Shown here: positions 16,577 through 26,047 of the stretch, one piece after another
How positions within the stretch are numbered: the first letter of the stretch is position 1
Layout: each line of letters begins with the position of its first letter
Program-made: the position numbers and the translations under genes
Notes under the pieces: generated by a model
Seen by the model: the letters and a program-made list of their open reading frames with translations, nothing else
Database searches by the model: none
Told to the model about the DNA's origin: nothing
DNA from: Bacteroidales bacterium UBA6267
Lineage (GTDB): Bacteria; Bacteroidota; Bacteroidia; Bacteroidales; UBA1556
Reading direction: 5' to 3'
Assembly (NCBI GenBank): GCA_002440745.1
Contig: DJVB01000049.1
Coordinates: 1 to 64,000, forward strand
Length of the DNA: 64,000 nucleotides

Positions 16577-18625
16577 ATGAACAATCCAACCAAACAAAAG
16601 GTTGATATGGTATTCAGGCGATGGTCGCGCCGCAATTGGGCCAGTTTTGCATCGTTGGGAAAAGTAGTAAAAATCACTACTTTATCGGTTGCAATAATTG
16701 GAGGAAGCCTTTCCCAAAAGGCTGAAGCCCAAACGAATATCACTATTCAACCAGACAGCTCTGAGCAGTTGGATCCGGTCGAAATCATCGACCTGATTCC
16801 TGCTGAACTCATGAGCGAAAGCGGCAGAATGGTCACCGTAATCACTGCCGGACAAATCGACCGATCGCCCTACCAATCCCTCAACGATCTGCTGGCAAGC
16901 CTCAGCATTCTCGACCTCCGACAGCGAGGGCCATCCGATGTTCAAGCGGATATTTCTATTCGAGGCAGCCATTTCGATCAAGTTTTAATCCTGATTAACG
17001 GCATCCCATTCAATAATTCACAAACTGGTCATCACAATTTGGATTTACCTTTTTCCTTGGAGGAAGTTGAACGCGTTGAAGTTTTAACCGGTGCTGCATC
17101 CAGAATTTATGGCTCTGAGGCTTTCTCGGGGGCGGTAAATTTCATCACTCGAAAACCAGTCGCTTCGCAAATTGCGTTGAAAGTTTCCGGCGGAAGTTTT
17201 CAAACAGGTGCAGGAAATTTGAGTTTTTCGTATAAAAACCAAAATATCAACCACTTACTCAGCCTTTCCTCAACCGGTTCCGCAGGTCATCAACCAAATA
17301 CCGATTTTCAAAACTCCACAGCCTATTATCGTTTAGGGACAAAAATTGGCAATTCGACTTTGGAATGGCAAAATATGCTCGGATTGAAGGCGTTTGGGGC
17401 GAATAGTTTCTATACCCCGAAATACCCTGAGCAGTTTGAAAAAACCTATAAAGCCCTGTCATCCATCTCATTAAAAGGAGGACAAAAAAACTTTTTCTTC
17501 GATATAAAAACATTTGTTCAGAGCCATACCGACCGTTTTGAACTTTTCAGAATCGAAGAAAATGCTCCATCGTGGTATTTAAATCCAAACTTTCATCGAA
17601 CTTTCTCCATCGGTTTAAGAGCTGATTTGAGCTATTTTTCCAAGTTTGGAAAGACTAATTTCGGATTTTCTTCCACCTATTCAGGGATAAATTCCAATGT
17701 ACTAGGAGAAACGACAGGCGATACTATAAAACCGATAATTATGTCGGATGGATTCTTTACAAAAGCGGATAACCGCACCGTTTTGAATAGCTATGTTGAG
17801 CATATTTTGAATTGGAGACAATGGCGTATTGCCGGAGGAATGCTGTTGAGCAAACCGTTTTATGCCGACCAAAAACTCCTGATTTTACCGGGAATCGATC
17901 TAAGATATGCCCTTTCGTCTCGCATGGCGATTTATTCCAGTTTCAATATGTCGAGTCGATTGCCCACATTCACCGACCTTTATTACCAAGGTCCCGCAAA
18001 TTTAGGTAATCGCGAATTGGAACCTGAAAAAAGCTATCAAGCTGAAATGGGATTAAAGTATAAAAACAGAAATTTGCAAAGCACTATTACTTTTTTCTAC
18101 ATTCAAGGAATTAACACTATTGATTGGGTAAGGCCTTCGGATACAGTCAAGTGGCAGCCGCAAAATTTAGGAAGAACATCGACAACAGGCATGGAAATGA
18201 CTTCGCGTTATCGTTTCGCTGATAATCGATTTATCAAAGAAATATCCTTGGATTTTCTGTGGCAATTTTCCCAAAAAACTGCTGATAACCTGCAACTTCT
18301 GTATAGTGATGATTTCATCAGACAAAAAGTTGGATTAGGGGCACAACACAGTTTTACCCAAAATCTTCTTTTAAGTTGGAATGTAAGATACATTAATCGC
18401 AACGGTATTTTTTATCTATACGACTCCCAAACCAAATCCGAAACGCCAAATCCTTTTGGTGATCATTTTGAAGCAGATTTAAAACTGAGCTATCAATTGA
18501 AAAATTGGAATATCTACCTGATAGTAAACAACTTAACCAATAGCCGCTATTTCGACATAAGTAATATTCAAGCACCAGGACGTTGGTTTATGGTAGGATT
18601 TTCAACACGAATTACCGAGAAATAA
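16577..18625 (+). CDS. TonB-dependent outer-membrane receptor, BtuB-like
   Basis: This 682-residue receptor has an unusually long N-terminus: a basic, aromatic stretch (RRWSRRNWASFASLGKVV, about residues 14-31) precedes the hydrophobic signal segment ending near AEAQ. A TonB-box-like and plug domain follows (about 60-195: PVEIIDLI, IDRSPYQSLNDLLASLSILDLRQRG, RIYGSEAFSGAVNFITR). The 22-strand barrel region ends in a typical aromatic strand (WFMVGFSTRITEK). Overall it is closest to BtuB-type receptors, smaller than SusC proteins. I recall a similar RRWSRK...FASLG leader in B12 receptors of this phylum, so cobalamin is a possible ligand; no B12 riboswitch precedes it. Its stop overlaps the convergent FG-GAP gene by 14 bp. 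Confidence 0.82.
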   Translation: MNNPTKQKVDMVFRRWSRRNWASFASLGKVVKITTLSVAIIGGSLSQKAEAQTNITIQPDSSEQLDPVEIIDLIPAELMSESGRMVTVITAGQIDRSPYQSLNDLLASLSILDLRQRGPSDVQADISIRGSHFDQVLILINGIPFNNSQTGHHNLDLPFSLEEVERVEVLTGAASRIYGSEAFSGAVNFITRKPVASQIALKVSGGSFQTGAGNLSFSYKNQNINHLLSLSSTGSAGHQPNTDFQNSTAYYRLGTKIGNSTLEWQNMLGLKAFGANSFYTPKYPEQFEKTYKALSSISLKGGQKNFFFDIKTFVQSHTDRFELFRIEENAPSWYLNPNFHRTFSIGLRADLSYFSKFGKTNFGFSSTYSGINSNVLGETTGDTIKPIIMSDGFFTKADNRTVLNSYVEHILNWRQWRIAGGMLLSKPFYADQKLLILPGIDLRYALSSRMAIYSSFNMSSRLPTFTDLYYQGPANLGNRELEPEKSYQAEMGLKYKNRNLQSTITFFYIQGINTIDWVRPSDTVKWQPQNLGRTSTTGMEMTSRYRFADNRFIKEISLDFLWQFSQKTADNLQLLYSDDFIRQKVGLGAQHSFTQNLLLSWNVRYINRNGIFYLYDSQTKSETPNPFGDHFEADLKLSYQLKNWNIYLIVNNLTNSRYFDISNIQAPGRWFMVGFSTRITEK

Positions 18626-20936
18626 CCGATAATTTAGAGACTAAATAATTACGCCCCTCTAAGTCGTTCACCTTCAAAACATAAAGACCGGATGGAACGC
18701 CGGAAAGCGATAAAGTATAAAGTTGTTTTCCGGCAACTATCTCGGAGTGAATGAGTTTTCCGTTCAAGTCGTAAAGTTGCAAATCGAGCTTGGGAAAGAG
18801 GCTCTGGGATAAGTCCACATATACAAATTCCGAAGCCGGATTGGGATAAACTGCAATAGAAATAGTCTGCTGAGTGTTTGGTTTCAAACCGACTGCCGGC
18901 GGGGTAATTCCCTTAAAGAAGTTAAGTCCACCCGAAAAATTTCCAACCATTAAATCCTTAAAGCCATCGCTGTCCCAGTCATAAACCGCCGCCGCCGAAC
19001 GCATTCCAACATTCAGATATTCAGGTATATTACCCTCGTTCATAAAGAAAGCAACAGAATATAAGCTATCGTAGGAATCGGCAAAATATAAGTTTGAGTC
19101 GATTCCGAAAGTTGCCGTTTCATTTCCAATAATATTTCGGTAATAAAAAAGGTGGCCGGAAGCTGAGCCAACCAACATCACTAAGCTATCTTTGTCGTCT
19201 CGAAAAACTTCCGGAACGCTGTATCCATACCAATAATGCCAAAAAGTATTCACATTTGCGCCTCCCATATTGTCGGTAACGAAGGTAAAAGTTGGAGAGG
19301 TAGCCGTGCCGGTATTTCGATAATAATGAAGCTTTCCGTGTTTTTGCCCGATAACCAAATCCAAAAGGCCATCAGAATCTATATCGAAAAGTTCAGGGGT
19401 GGAAAACTCACCTACATCAATGCTTTGATAATTGGTCACCGGAGAAGCGAAACTCATCATATTGCCGAAGCCTGCCGTATTTTCAAAAAACCAAAGTTTT
19501 CCGTCTGAATTTCCAATAATCATATCCATATCGCCATCATTGTCCAAATCGCCAAAAGTTGGTTTTATGGCTGTCAATTCTAAAGAAAACAAATCGAAAA
19601 TATCGCCATCCCTATAACGAAATTGGGGTTGAGAGACCGTTCCAACATTCTGATACCAAACCATTTTCGAGGATTTATGAGTCCAAAGAATGAAGTTGGC
19701 CATATCAAAATAGGTTGAATCGACAACCCCGTAACTCGAAATAACCAAGTCCATCAAACCGTCGCCATCCACGTCCACCGCTTCGGGAGTTGAGTTGTCG
19801 CCAACCTCAATCATCTGATTTTGAAGGAAATTCTTTGTTTGAAAATTAAAAACAGGGTGGTCGTTTGAGCCGGAATTTTCATACATCCAAACCGAATTCA
19901 AGGCTTCCGGTTTGTAGTAGGCTGCCTCAAAAGGAGAAACCAAAAGTTCCTTGGTATTGTCGTTGTCGATGTCGATATAAGATGCTAAGGGAAAGGATAC
20001 TAAGTTGATAGTCGTGTCGTAGGAAGGGAAAACCGTATCCTGTGAAATGATATGTGCTTTTAGCCTTGAGCCGCCATTTGTCAGCGCATTTAGGGTGAAA
20101 AAGTCAACGTCACCTAAAAGGATATCCATCAAAGTATCACCATTAAGGTTGATAGGTAAAATGGTAGAGCCGGTATGTTTCGGCCCATTTTTAGCTTTAA
20201 CAATTGAGCCTTTATTATTACAAAGTGTGTCTAAATAAATCGAGTTAATTTCTTCGCTTTCTGCAATATGCCCCCAGCAACGATCGCCTTCGGTAAATAT
20301 TAAATGGTCCGAATTCCCATAAGTTTCCATGCTTAGATTTCGATACATGACTACATACATTCCCAAAACATAAAAGGAAAGAATATCCACATCACCATCA
20401 TAATCAATGTCGGCAATAGCCGGATAATCTACAGAAGTAGTTAGAATGTTAATATTGTTGTCGTAGCTAAGCAAAGGATCAACCAACTGAAAATACAGTC
20501 CAGTGGCAGATGTGCTCAAATTACGATAAACCGACATTCCACCTTGGACATACGTGAATAAATCTTTCCGTCCATCGTTATCATAATCAACACATTGCAT
20601 CCAGCTTTTAATTTCAGGAAAATGATGAACATAGTTAGGATGATATTCATAAGCAGTTTGATTTGCAGAGCCAATATTTATGAAAGGATATAGTTTATCG
20701 CCATGCACATCAAAAACAACCAAATCCTCTTTTCCATCCATATTAAGATCAATACTATTGAAATGAACTGAATTAAAACCTCCAACCCACGGGTTTGGAA
20801 GGCTAATTCCTAAACTATCGAGCACCGGTATGGATTGAGATCGCTGAAAACCAAAGTCATAGTATGTTTGAGAAAAAAGATATTGACTGGAAATAAGAAT
20901 TAGGAGTAAAAAAATTTTGTTTGAATATTTTGACAT
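18612..20936 (-). CDS. FG-GAP/VCBS repeat protein with T9SS sorting domain
   Basis: This 774-residue surface protein has a signal peptide and then at least seven FG-GAP-like repeats, each with a D-x-D-x-D/N-G calcium-binding loop: LNMDGKEDLVVFD, YDNDGRKDLFTY, IDYDGDVDILSF, DVDGDGLMDLVIS, LDNDGDMDMIIGN, IDSDGLLDLVIGQ, DWDSDGFKDLMVG. These should fold as a Ca2+-binding propeller of the integrin type. The C-terminal 75 residues form the Por/T9SS signal (VYPNPASEFVYV, LYDLNGKLI, PSGLYVLKV). It is likely secreted or surface-bound, for adhesion. No enzyme motif was seen. Confidence 0.85.
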   Translation of the reverse strand: MSKYSNKIFLLLILISSQYLFSQTYYDFGFQRSQSIPVLDSLGISLPNPWVGGFNSVHFNSIDLNMDGKEDLVVFDVHGDKLYPFINIGSANQTAYEYHPNYVHHFPEIKSWMQCVDYDNDGRKDLFTYVQGGMSVYRNLSTSATGLYFQLVDPLLSYDNNINILTTSVDYPAIADIDYDGDVDILSFYVLGMYVVMYRNLSMETYGNSDHLIFTEGDRCWGHIAESEEINSIYLDTLCNNKGSIVKAKNGPKHTGSTILPINLNGDTLMDILLGDVDFFTLNALTNGGSRLKAHIISQDTVFPSYDTTINLVSFPLASYIDIDNDNTKELLVSPFEAAYYKPEALNSVWMYENSGSNDHPVFNFQTKNFLQNQMIEVGDNSTPEAVDVDGDGLMDLVISSYGVVDSTYFDMANFILWTHKSSKMVWYQNVGTVSQPQFRYRDGDIFDLFSLELTAIKPTFGDLDNDGDMDMIIGNSDGKLWFFENTAGFGNMMSFASPVTNYQSIDVGEFSTPELFDIDSDGLLDLVIGQKHGKLHYYRNTGTATSPTFTFVTDNMGGANVNTFWHYWYGYSVPEVFRDDKDSLVMLVGSASGHLFYYRNIIGNETATFGIDSNLYFADSYDSLYSVAFFMNEGNIPEYLNVGMRSAAAVYDWDSDGFKDLMVGNFSGGLNFFKGITPPAVGLKPNTQQTISIAVYPNPASEFVYVDLSQSLFPKLDLQLYDLNGKLIHSEIVAGKQLYTLSLSGVPSGLYVLKVNDLEGRNYLVSKLSVISR

Positions 20937-20962
20937 GACAATGCGAATTGGAAATTGGATTA

Positions 20963-20970
20963 CAAAACTA
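20963..20970 (-). promoter_or_regulatory. -7 element before the FG-GAP gene
   Basis: On the minus strand this reads TAGTTTTG, a TAnnTTTG match 27 bp upstream of the start at 20936. A TTTG on the same strand at 20996-20999 is a loose -33 candidate with a somewhat long gap. The rest of the 375-bp divergent space up to 21311 is AT-rich and holds only this and the secDF promoter. Confidence 0.4.
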
Positions 20971-21234
20971 TAACTAAATCCTATCTTTCAGAATACAAAT
21001 AGCATAACCTTATTTAAAATTAACAAACAGATTTTGAGCGAAAATCCATTCATTTGTAAATATATTTAAAATTAATTTTATAAAATGTCATATAAAATGA
21101 ACATCAAAAACAAGTCTATTTAAAATGAAACTAACTTGAAAGAAGGGACAAAACTAAAATTTCAGGACTTTAAAACGCCCCATAACCAACATAAAATCAA
21201 TAAAATAACCAATAATATTTGTAAGCAAAATAGT

Positions 21235-21266
21235 TTTGTGTAAAAAGAAATGTTTAACTATCTTTG
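21235..21266 (+). promoter_or_regulatory. Consensus Bacteroidota promoter of secDF
   Basis: TTTG at 21235-21238, then a 20-bp gap, then TATCTTTG at 21259-21266: an essentially perfect -33/-7 pair of the phylum. The ATG follows 45 bp later. It is the clearest promoter in the window. Confidence 0.75.
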
Positions 21267-21311
21267 CGGCCTTTATTTTTTTAGAAAATACATTTATAAA
21301 ACATTAGACCT

Positions 21312-24300
21312 ATGCAAAACAAAGGTGCCATCAGACTATTAGCAATATTATTTGCCCTGGTAACCATTTATCAACTATCATTTTCGTATTTCACTCAACG
21401 CACACAGAAGAAAGCACGAGAGTATGCTTCAGATGTAAGATATGAGACTCAAGCAAAAGCACTTGCTTCGAAATACGGACGTGCTGAAACCTATTATCTT
21501 GATTCGTTGAAGAATGCCGCCGAATCTTATTATTTAGATTCAATGTCGAATGAGGTAATCTATAACCTTGGAATCATTGATTTTACGTATAGCGATTGTA
21601 AAGAAAGAGAGTTAAATCTTGGTTTGGACCTCAAAGGCGGTATGAACGTTACCCTTGAAGTTCAAGTTCAGGATGTAGTAAACGCTATGGCAGGTTCTAA
21701 TCGCAATTTACCTGAGTTTCAAAAAGCTATAGCTGATGCTATCGAAGAGCAGAAAAATTCCCAAAGTGATTTCATCACTATTTTTTATGATGTATTTAAA
21801 AGGGAAAATCCTAATGCGCTGCTTCGCACCTATTTCCGTACTCAAGAGTTAAAAGATCAGATTACGCCTGACGCTACCGATGAGGATGTTTTAAAAGTGC
21901 TTCACGCTCAGGCAGAAGCTGCGATTGGTAATACTTATGATGTTTTAAGCAAGCGTATCGACCAATTCGGAGTTGCACAACCACGTATTCAGAGGTTGCA
22001 AACTGCCGGTAGAATTTTGGTTGAACTCCCCGGTGTTAAGGACCCAAAACGTGTAAGAAAAATTTTACAATCCACTGCTCGTTTGGAGTTTTGGGAAACT
22101 TATAGCTTCAACGAAGAAGTTATATATGCCAATCTTAGTCGAGCCGACCAAATCACCTATAATTATTATAAGAGCTTACAAGCACCAAAAGAAAATAGCC
22201 CCGAAGGACAAGATATTGAACCTTTAACCTCCGGCGAGGAAGCTCCTGCACTTTTATCTGACCCTTCAACTGATACAACCGCCAATAACGATACTGCTTC
22301 AACCGAAAATTCACTTTTAGCTGCGGCATCTGATTCATCAAACATTCAGACCGCATCAGCAGATTCGTTAGAAGATGATAATTCGACCCCACGTTTATTC
22401 CGTTATTTAAGCCCAAATTTCTATAAAGATGGAAGCGACTGGCGTCCAGGATATGGAGCCGTTGTTGGATTAGCTGCAGTACGCGATACAGCGCGTGTAA
22501 ACGCTATGTTGGCATTACCACAGGTTAAATCCTTATTTCCACGTGATTTGCGTTTTATGTGGAAAGCTAAAACCGCAAAAGACGGGGCTGGAGTAGTAGA
22601 ATTATATAGTATAAAAGTATCTCGCAGAGATGGTGAACCACCTTTAGATGGAGAAGCTATCACTGATGCACGTCAAGATTATGACCAAAACGGACGCGTT
22701 GAAGTACGCATGTCGATGAATGGTCAAGGTGCTTTAATCTGGAAAAATCTTACCCGCGACAATGTGAATAAATCTATCGCGATTGTTTTGGATGGATATG
22801 TTTATAGCGCTCCAAATGTTGAAGGTGAAATTCCTGGTGGTCAATCTCAAATTTCGGGAGACTTCACAGTTGAGGAAGGTAAAGACCTTGCCAACGTTCT
22901 GAAATCAGGTAAGTTACCGGTTCCGGCTCGTATTATTGAAGAAGCCGTTGTAGGTCCTTCACTTGGTAAAGAAGCGGTTAACTCTGGTATGTTCTCCTTC
23001 ATCGCAGCATTCATTGTCGTTCTGCTTTATATGTTCTTCTTCTATGGAAAAGGCGGTCTGATTGCCGATGTAGCGTTAGTATTCAATATGTTCTTCCTCT
23101 TTGGGGTGCTGGCTTCATTGCAAGCTGTTCTAACACTTCCCGGTATTGCCGGTATTGTTCTTACCCTCGGTATGGCGGTGGATGCCAACGTAATTATTTT
23201 CGAGCGTATTCGTGAGGAAGTTCAGGCAGGAAAAGGAATTAAGTTAGCAATAGCTGATGGTTATAAAAATGCGTATTCGGCTATTATTGACGGTAATATC
23301 ACCACTTTCATCACAGGTGCCGTTCTCTATATTTTTGGTAGTGGACCTGTTCAAGGTTTCGCAACAACTCTGATGATTGGTATCGTAACTTCGTTATTCT
23401 CTGCGATTTTCATCACAAGGTTGATTATTACCCGCATGTTGGATACCAATAAAGAAATTACCTTTCACTCGAATTTCACCAAAAACTTCATGTCCAATGT
23501 TCACTTCGACTTTATTGGTTGGAGAAAGAAAGCCTATATTATTTCAGGATCTGTAATTGTAATTGGATTAGTTTTCTTGTTTACCAAAGGTTTAAATCCG
23601 GGCATCGATTTCTCAGGAGGTCGTACCTATATTGTTCGATTTGACCAAAATGTAAACACTGTTGAAGTTTCCAAAGAGCTAAGCAAGTATCTGATTGATA
23701 AGGATGGAAATTCCATGACACCTGAGGTAAAAACCTTTGGACCAACAACCCAGATTAAAATTACCACCAAATATTTGATTGAAGAAAAAGGCAAAGAAGT
23801 TGACTCTATCGTTGATAGTAAGATTTTTGCCGGTACACAACCATTCTTTGTTTCCCCAATCACTTTTGAGCAGTTCTTTACCTCTGACGACCAAAAAGAT
23901 CGCGGAATGTTGAGCTCTCAGAAAGTAGATCCAACCATCAGTGATGACTTGATGTGGGAATCTTACCTCGCCATTTTCTTTGCCCTGCTTGCTATTTTTG
24001 CATATATAGCTTTGCGTTTCCGAAAATGGCAATATGGTACAGGTGGTTTGATAGCTTTAGTTCACGATGCTTTAATTGTTGTGTCACTCTACAGCATTTT
24101 TACAGGAATCTTACCTTTCGATATGGAAGTTGACCAGGCCTTTATTGCCGCACTACTCACCATCATTGGTTATTCCATTAACGACTCCGTAATCATCTTC
24201 GACCGTATCAGGGAAAACACAAATCTATACCCCAAGCGGAAATTATATGACAATATGAATACGGCCATGTCGAGTACGCTTAGAAGAACTTTAAACACCT

Positions 24301-24491
24301 CCGGAACCACAATCGTAGTGTTGTTGACCATCTTTATTTTTGGAGGTGAAGTAATTCGAGGATTTATCTTTGCTCTTTTAGTTGGTATTCTTGTGGGAAC
24401 TTATTCTTCAGTATTTGTTGCGAGTCCTGCTGCTTATGAAACCATGAAAAAGCAAGATGATGACAAATTGGCTGCACTGAAAAAGAAATAG
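21312..24491 (+). CDS. secDF: Protein translocase subunits SecD and SecF as a single chain
   Basis: SecDF uses the proton gradient to pull exported proteins through SecYEG. At 1059 residues the chain holds a complete SecD (first helix; LNLGLDLKGGMNVTLEV; the large periplasmic P1 domain; GKLPVPARIIEEAVVGPSLG; helices with the conserved Asp in GMAVDANVIIFERIREE). A complete SecF follows (TKGLNPGIDFSGGRTY; IGYSINDSVIIFDRIREN). Inside the P1 domain lies a low-complexity Ser/Thr/Asp/Ala stretch of about 75 residues, a probable disordered insertion. Fused SecDF occurs in Bacteroidota and some Firmicutes. A terminator follows. Confidence 0.96.
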   Translation: MQNKGAIRLLAILFALVTIYQLSFSYFTQRTQKKAREYASDVRYETQAKALASKYGRAETYYLDSLKNAAESYYLDSMSNEVIYNLGIIDFTYSDCKERELNLGLDLKGGMNVTLEVQVQDVVNAMAGSNRNLPEFQKAIADAIEEQKNSQSDFITIFYDVFKRENPNALLRTYFRTQELKDQITPDATDEDVLKVLHAQAEAAIGNTYDVLSKRIDQFGVAQPRIQRLQTAGRILVELPGVKDPKRVRKILQSTARLEFWETYSFNEEVIYANLSRADQITYNYYKSLQAPKENSPEGQDIEPLTSGEEAPALLSDPSTDTTANNDTASTENSLLAAASDSSNIQTASADSLEDDNSTPRLFRYLSPNFYKDGSDWRPGYGAVVGLAAVRDTARVNAMLALPQVKSLFPRDLRFMWKAKTAKDGAGVVELYSIKVSRRDGEPPLDGEAITDARQDYDQNGRVEVRMSMNGQGALIWKNLTRDNVNKSIAIVLDGYVYSAPNVEGEIPGGQSQISGDFTVEEGKDLANVLKSGKLPVPARIIEEAVVGPSLGKEAVNSGMFSFIAAFIVVLLYMFFFYGKGGLIADVALVFNMFFLFGVLASLQAVLTLPGIAGIVLTLGMAVDANVIIFERIREEVQAGKGIKLAIADGYKNAYSAIIDGNITTFITGAVLYIFGSGPVQGFATTLMIGIVTSLFSAIFITRLIITRMLDTNKEITFHSNFTKNFMSNVHFDFIGWRKKAYIISGSVIVIGLVFLFTKGLNPGIDFSGGRTYIVRFDQNVNTVEVSKELSKYLIDKDGNSMTPEVKTFGPTTQIKITTKYLIEEKGKEVDSIVDSKIFAGTQPFFVSPITFEQFFTSDDQKDRGMLSSQKVDPTISDDLMWESYLAIFFALLAIFAYIALRFRKWQYGTGGLIALVHDALIVVSLYSIFTGILPFDMEVDQAFIAALLTIIGYSINDSVIIFDRIRENTNLYPKRKLYDNMNTAMSSTLRRTLNTSGTTIVVLLTIFIFGGEVIRGFIFALLVGILVGTYSSVFVASPAAYETMKKQDDDKLAALKKK

Positions 24492-24516
24492 AGATATTGA
24501 TTTAATTTTCAAAAAG

Positions 24517-24547
24517 AGGCTGTTCAGATAGAGCAGCCTTTTTTTTA
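24517..24547. terminator. Hairpin terminator between convergent secDF and wzy-like genes
   Basis: AGGCTG (24518-24523) pairs with CAGCCT (24535-24540), with an A tract before and a T tract after, so it can stop transcription from secDF and possibly from the opposite strand. Confidence 0.8.
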
Positions 24548-26038
24548 TTTAGCACCTTCCGGCAACTCAGCTTTTTCTTGAGCCATTAAAATCACCTCAT
24601 CAAATTTGGGGGACATCATCAGAAATGCCATCGAAATGTAAATGATGATTCCGGTGGGCATTTGACCTAAAACGGCATTTCCATAAGACGCGCCCATAAT
24701 ACCAAAGATACCACTGGCAAAAGCTTGCATCTGCCCCTTAAGAACGGGGTCTCGAAGTTTAAACATTATCAAATATGCCGATTTTCCAACAATAATAAAA
24801 AGAATGGAAAGATGCAGGAAAAGCCCAATAATTCCTTGTTCGGCCCAAATAACCACATACCAACTGTCGGTAGCAACATTGGCCAAAAAGCCATTGGGTG
24901 AAAAACGCTGCCCCCAGGCTCCCGAGCTACCTATGCCTCCCCCAAAGGGTCGTGTACGTAGGTAAGTTTTAATTATCTGTTGATTGTTAAGCCGAGTTTG
25001 CAAACTGGCATCATTGGGGTCAAAAGCAGATCGCATCCGCCTAATATCGGCATTTTGATTTCCAATGGTGGTAAATTTCAGAACAAAGATAACTGACAAA
25101 CCGAGGATAGTGCCAATAGTTAGAATACGTACATTTTTTGTAAGAATCAAATAAATGAAAAACCCAGCGATGGGAACAGCAATTGCTCCTCTGGTTCCGG
25201 AAATTAGCATCCCATAAAACCCTAATAATCCTGCGCTTAGGAAGATTATTCGTTTCAAACGATTACCATCACCTTTATAAACTAAAAACAAGATTGTAAA
25301 AACAACTCCGGCATGTCCTTGTGCCGCTCCAAACTGTCCGGCATCGGTATAAAAGCTGAAGATTCGAAGTTTTCCGAACAAAATATGAGTAATAGCTCCA
25401 CCTCCATCTAACCAAGCTTGCTCCCAAGGGTCCACGCCAAACATTTTCTGACCAATACCTTTGATCGTTCCAATTATGGAGAAAACTGCCCAAAGAATTA
25501 AAAATCGTTCTATGTCTTTGGGTTTATTCCATAGGATAAAAACTAAAGGTATTGTGAGCAACATATACAAGGAAACACCGCGCATGGCATAAAACCAAGC
25601 TACTCTGCTCATGGCCTCAGGGTTAACCAATTGAAGCAGAGCATATCCAAACCAAATCATAGCCAAATATGTGAGCAGATTGTTTGCCGGTGACCAATCG
25701 ACTTTTTTATAGAAATTATTAAAAATCAATCCTAAGTATGTGATTATCAATAGCCCATCAACCGTGAGCCCAAGAGGAAATCCTTGAATATATCTTCCAA
25801 GTCCTAATACAAAAAACTCCACCACAAAAACCGTCATAAGACCAATTCGTGGGTTTAAAAAAACCCGATTTAAAAAAATTAGAATTGCGGGGAGAAAAAC
25901 TAAGGCCAGTCCAACCATTAAACCTTTGGCTGCCATAGATTTAGCGGTAACTATGACAAATAGGATTAAAACTATCAAAACCCAAGGTTTACGAAGAATA
26001 TCAGAGCCAAGTTTTTTATTGAATACTTCTTCTCCCAT
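24545..26038 (-). CDS. O-antigen ligase/polymerase family protein (Wzy-like)
   Basis: This 497-residue protein with about twelve hydrophobic helices is the last gene of the polysaccharide operon. A long periplasmic loop carries SGTRGAIAVP and, further on, RPFGGGIGSSG, patterns shared by the Wzy_C / WaaL group of polymerases and ligases that join lipid-linked repeat units. Next to wzx-like and wzc-like genes it is more likely a polymerase than a ligase. The family is divergent, so activity is inferred from topology and context. Confidence 0.78.
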   Translation of the reverse strand: MGEEVFNKKLGSDILRKPWVLIVLILFVIVTAKSMAAKGLMVGLALVFLPAILIFLNRVFLNPRIGLMTVFVVEFFVLGLGRYIQGFPLGLTVDGLLIITYLGLIFNNFYKKVDWSPANNLLTYLAMIWFGYALLQLVNPEAMSRVAWFYAMRGVSLYMLLTIPLVFILWNKPKDIERFLILWAVFSIIGTIKGIGQKMFGVDPWEQAWLDGGGAITHILFGKLRIFSFYTDAGQFGAAQGHAGVVFTILFLVYKGDGNRLKRIIFLSAGLLGFYGMLISGTRGAIAVPIAGFFIYLILTKNVRILTIGTILGLSVIFVLKFTTIGNQNADIRRMRSAFDPNDASLQTRLNNQQIIKTYLRTRPFGGGIGSSGAWGQRFSPNGFLANVATDSWYVVIWAEQGIIGLFLHLSILFIIVGKSAYLIMFKLRDPVLKGQMQAFASGIFGIMGASYGNAVLGQMPTGIIIYISMAFLMMSPKFDEVILMAQEKAELPEGAK

Positions 26039-26047
26039 TGTTTAAAT

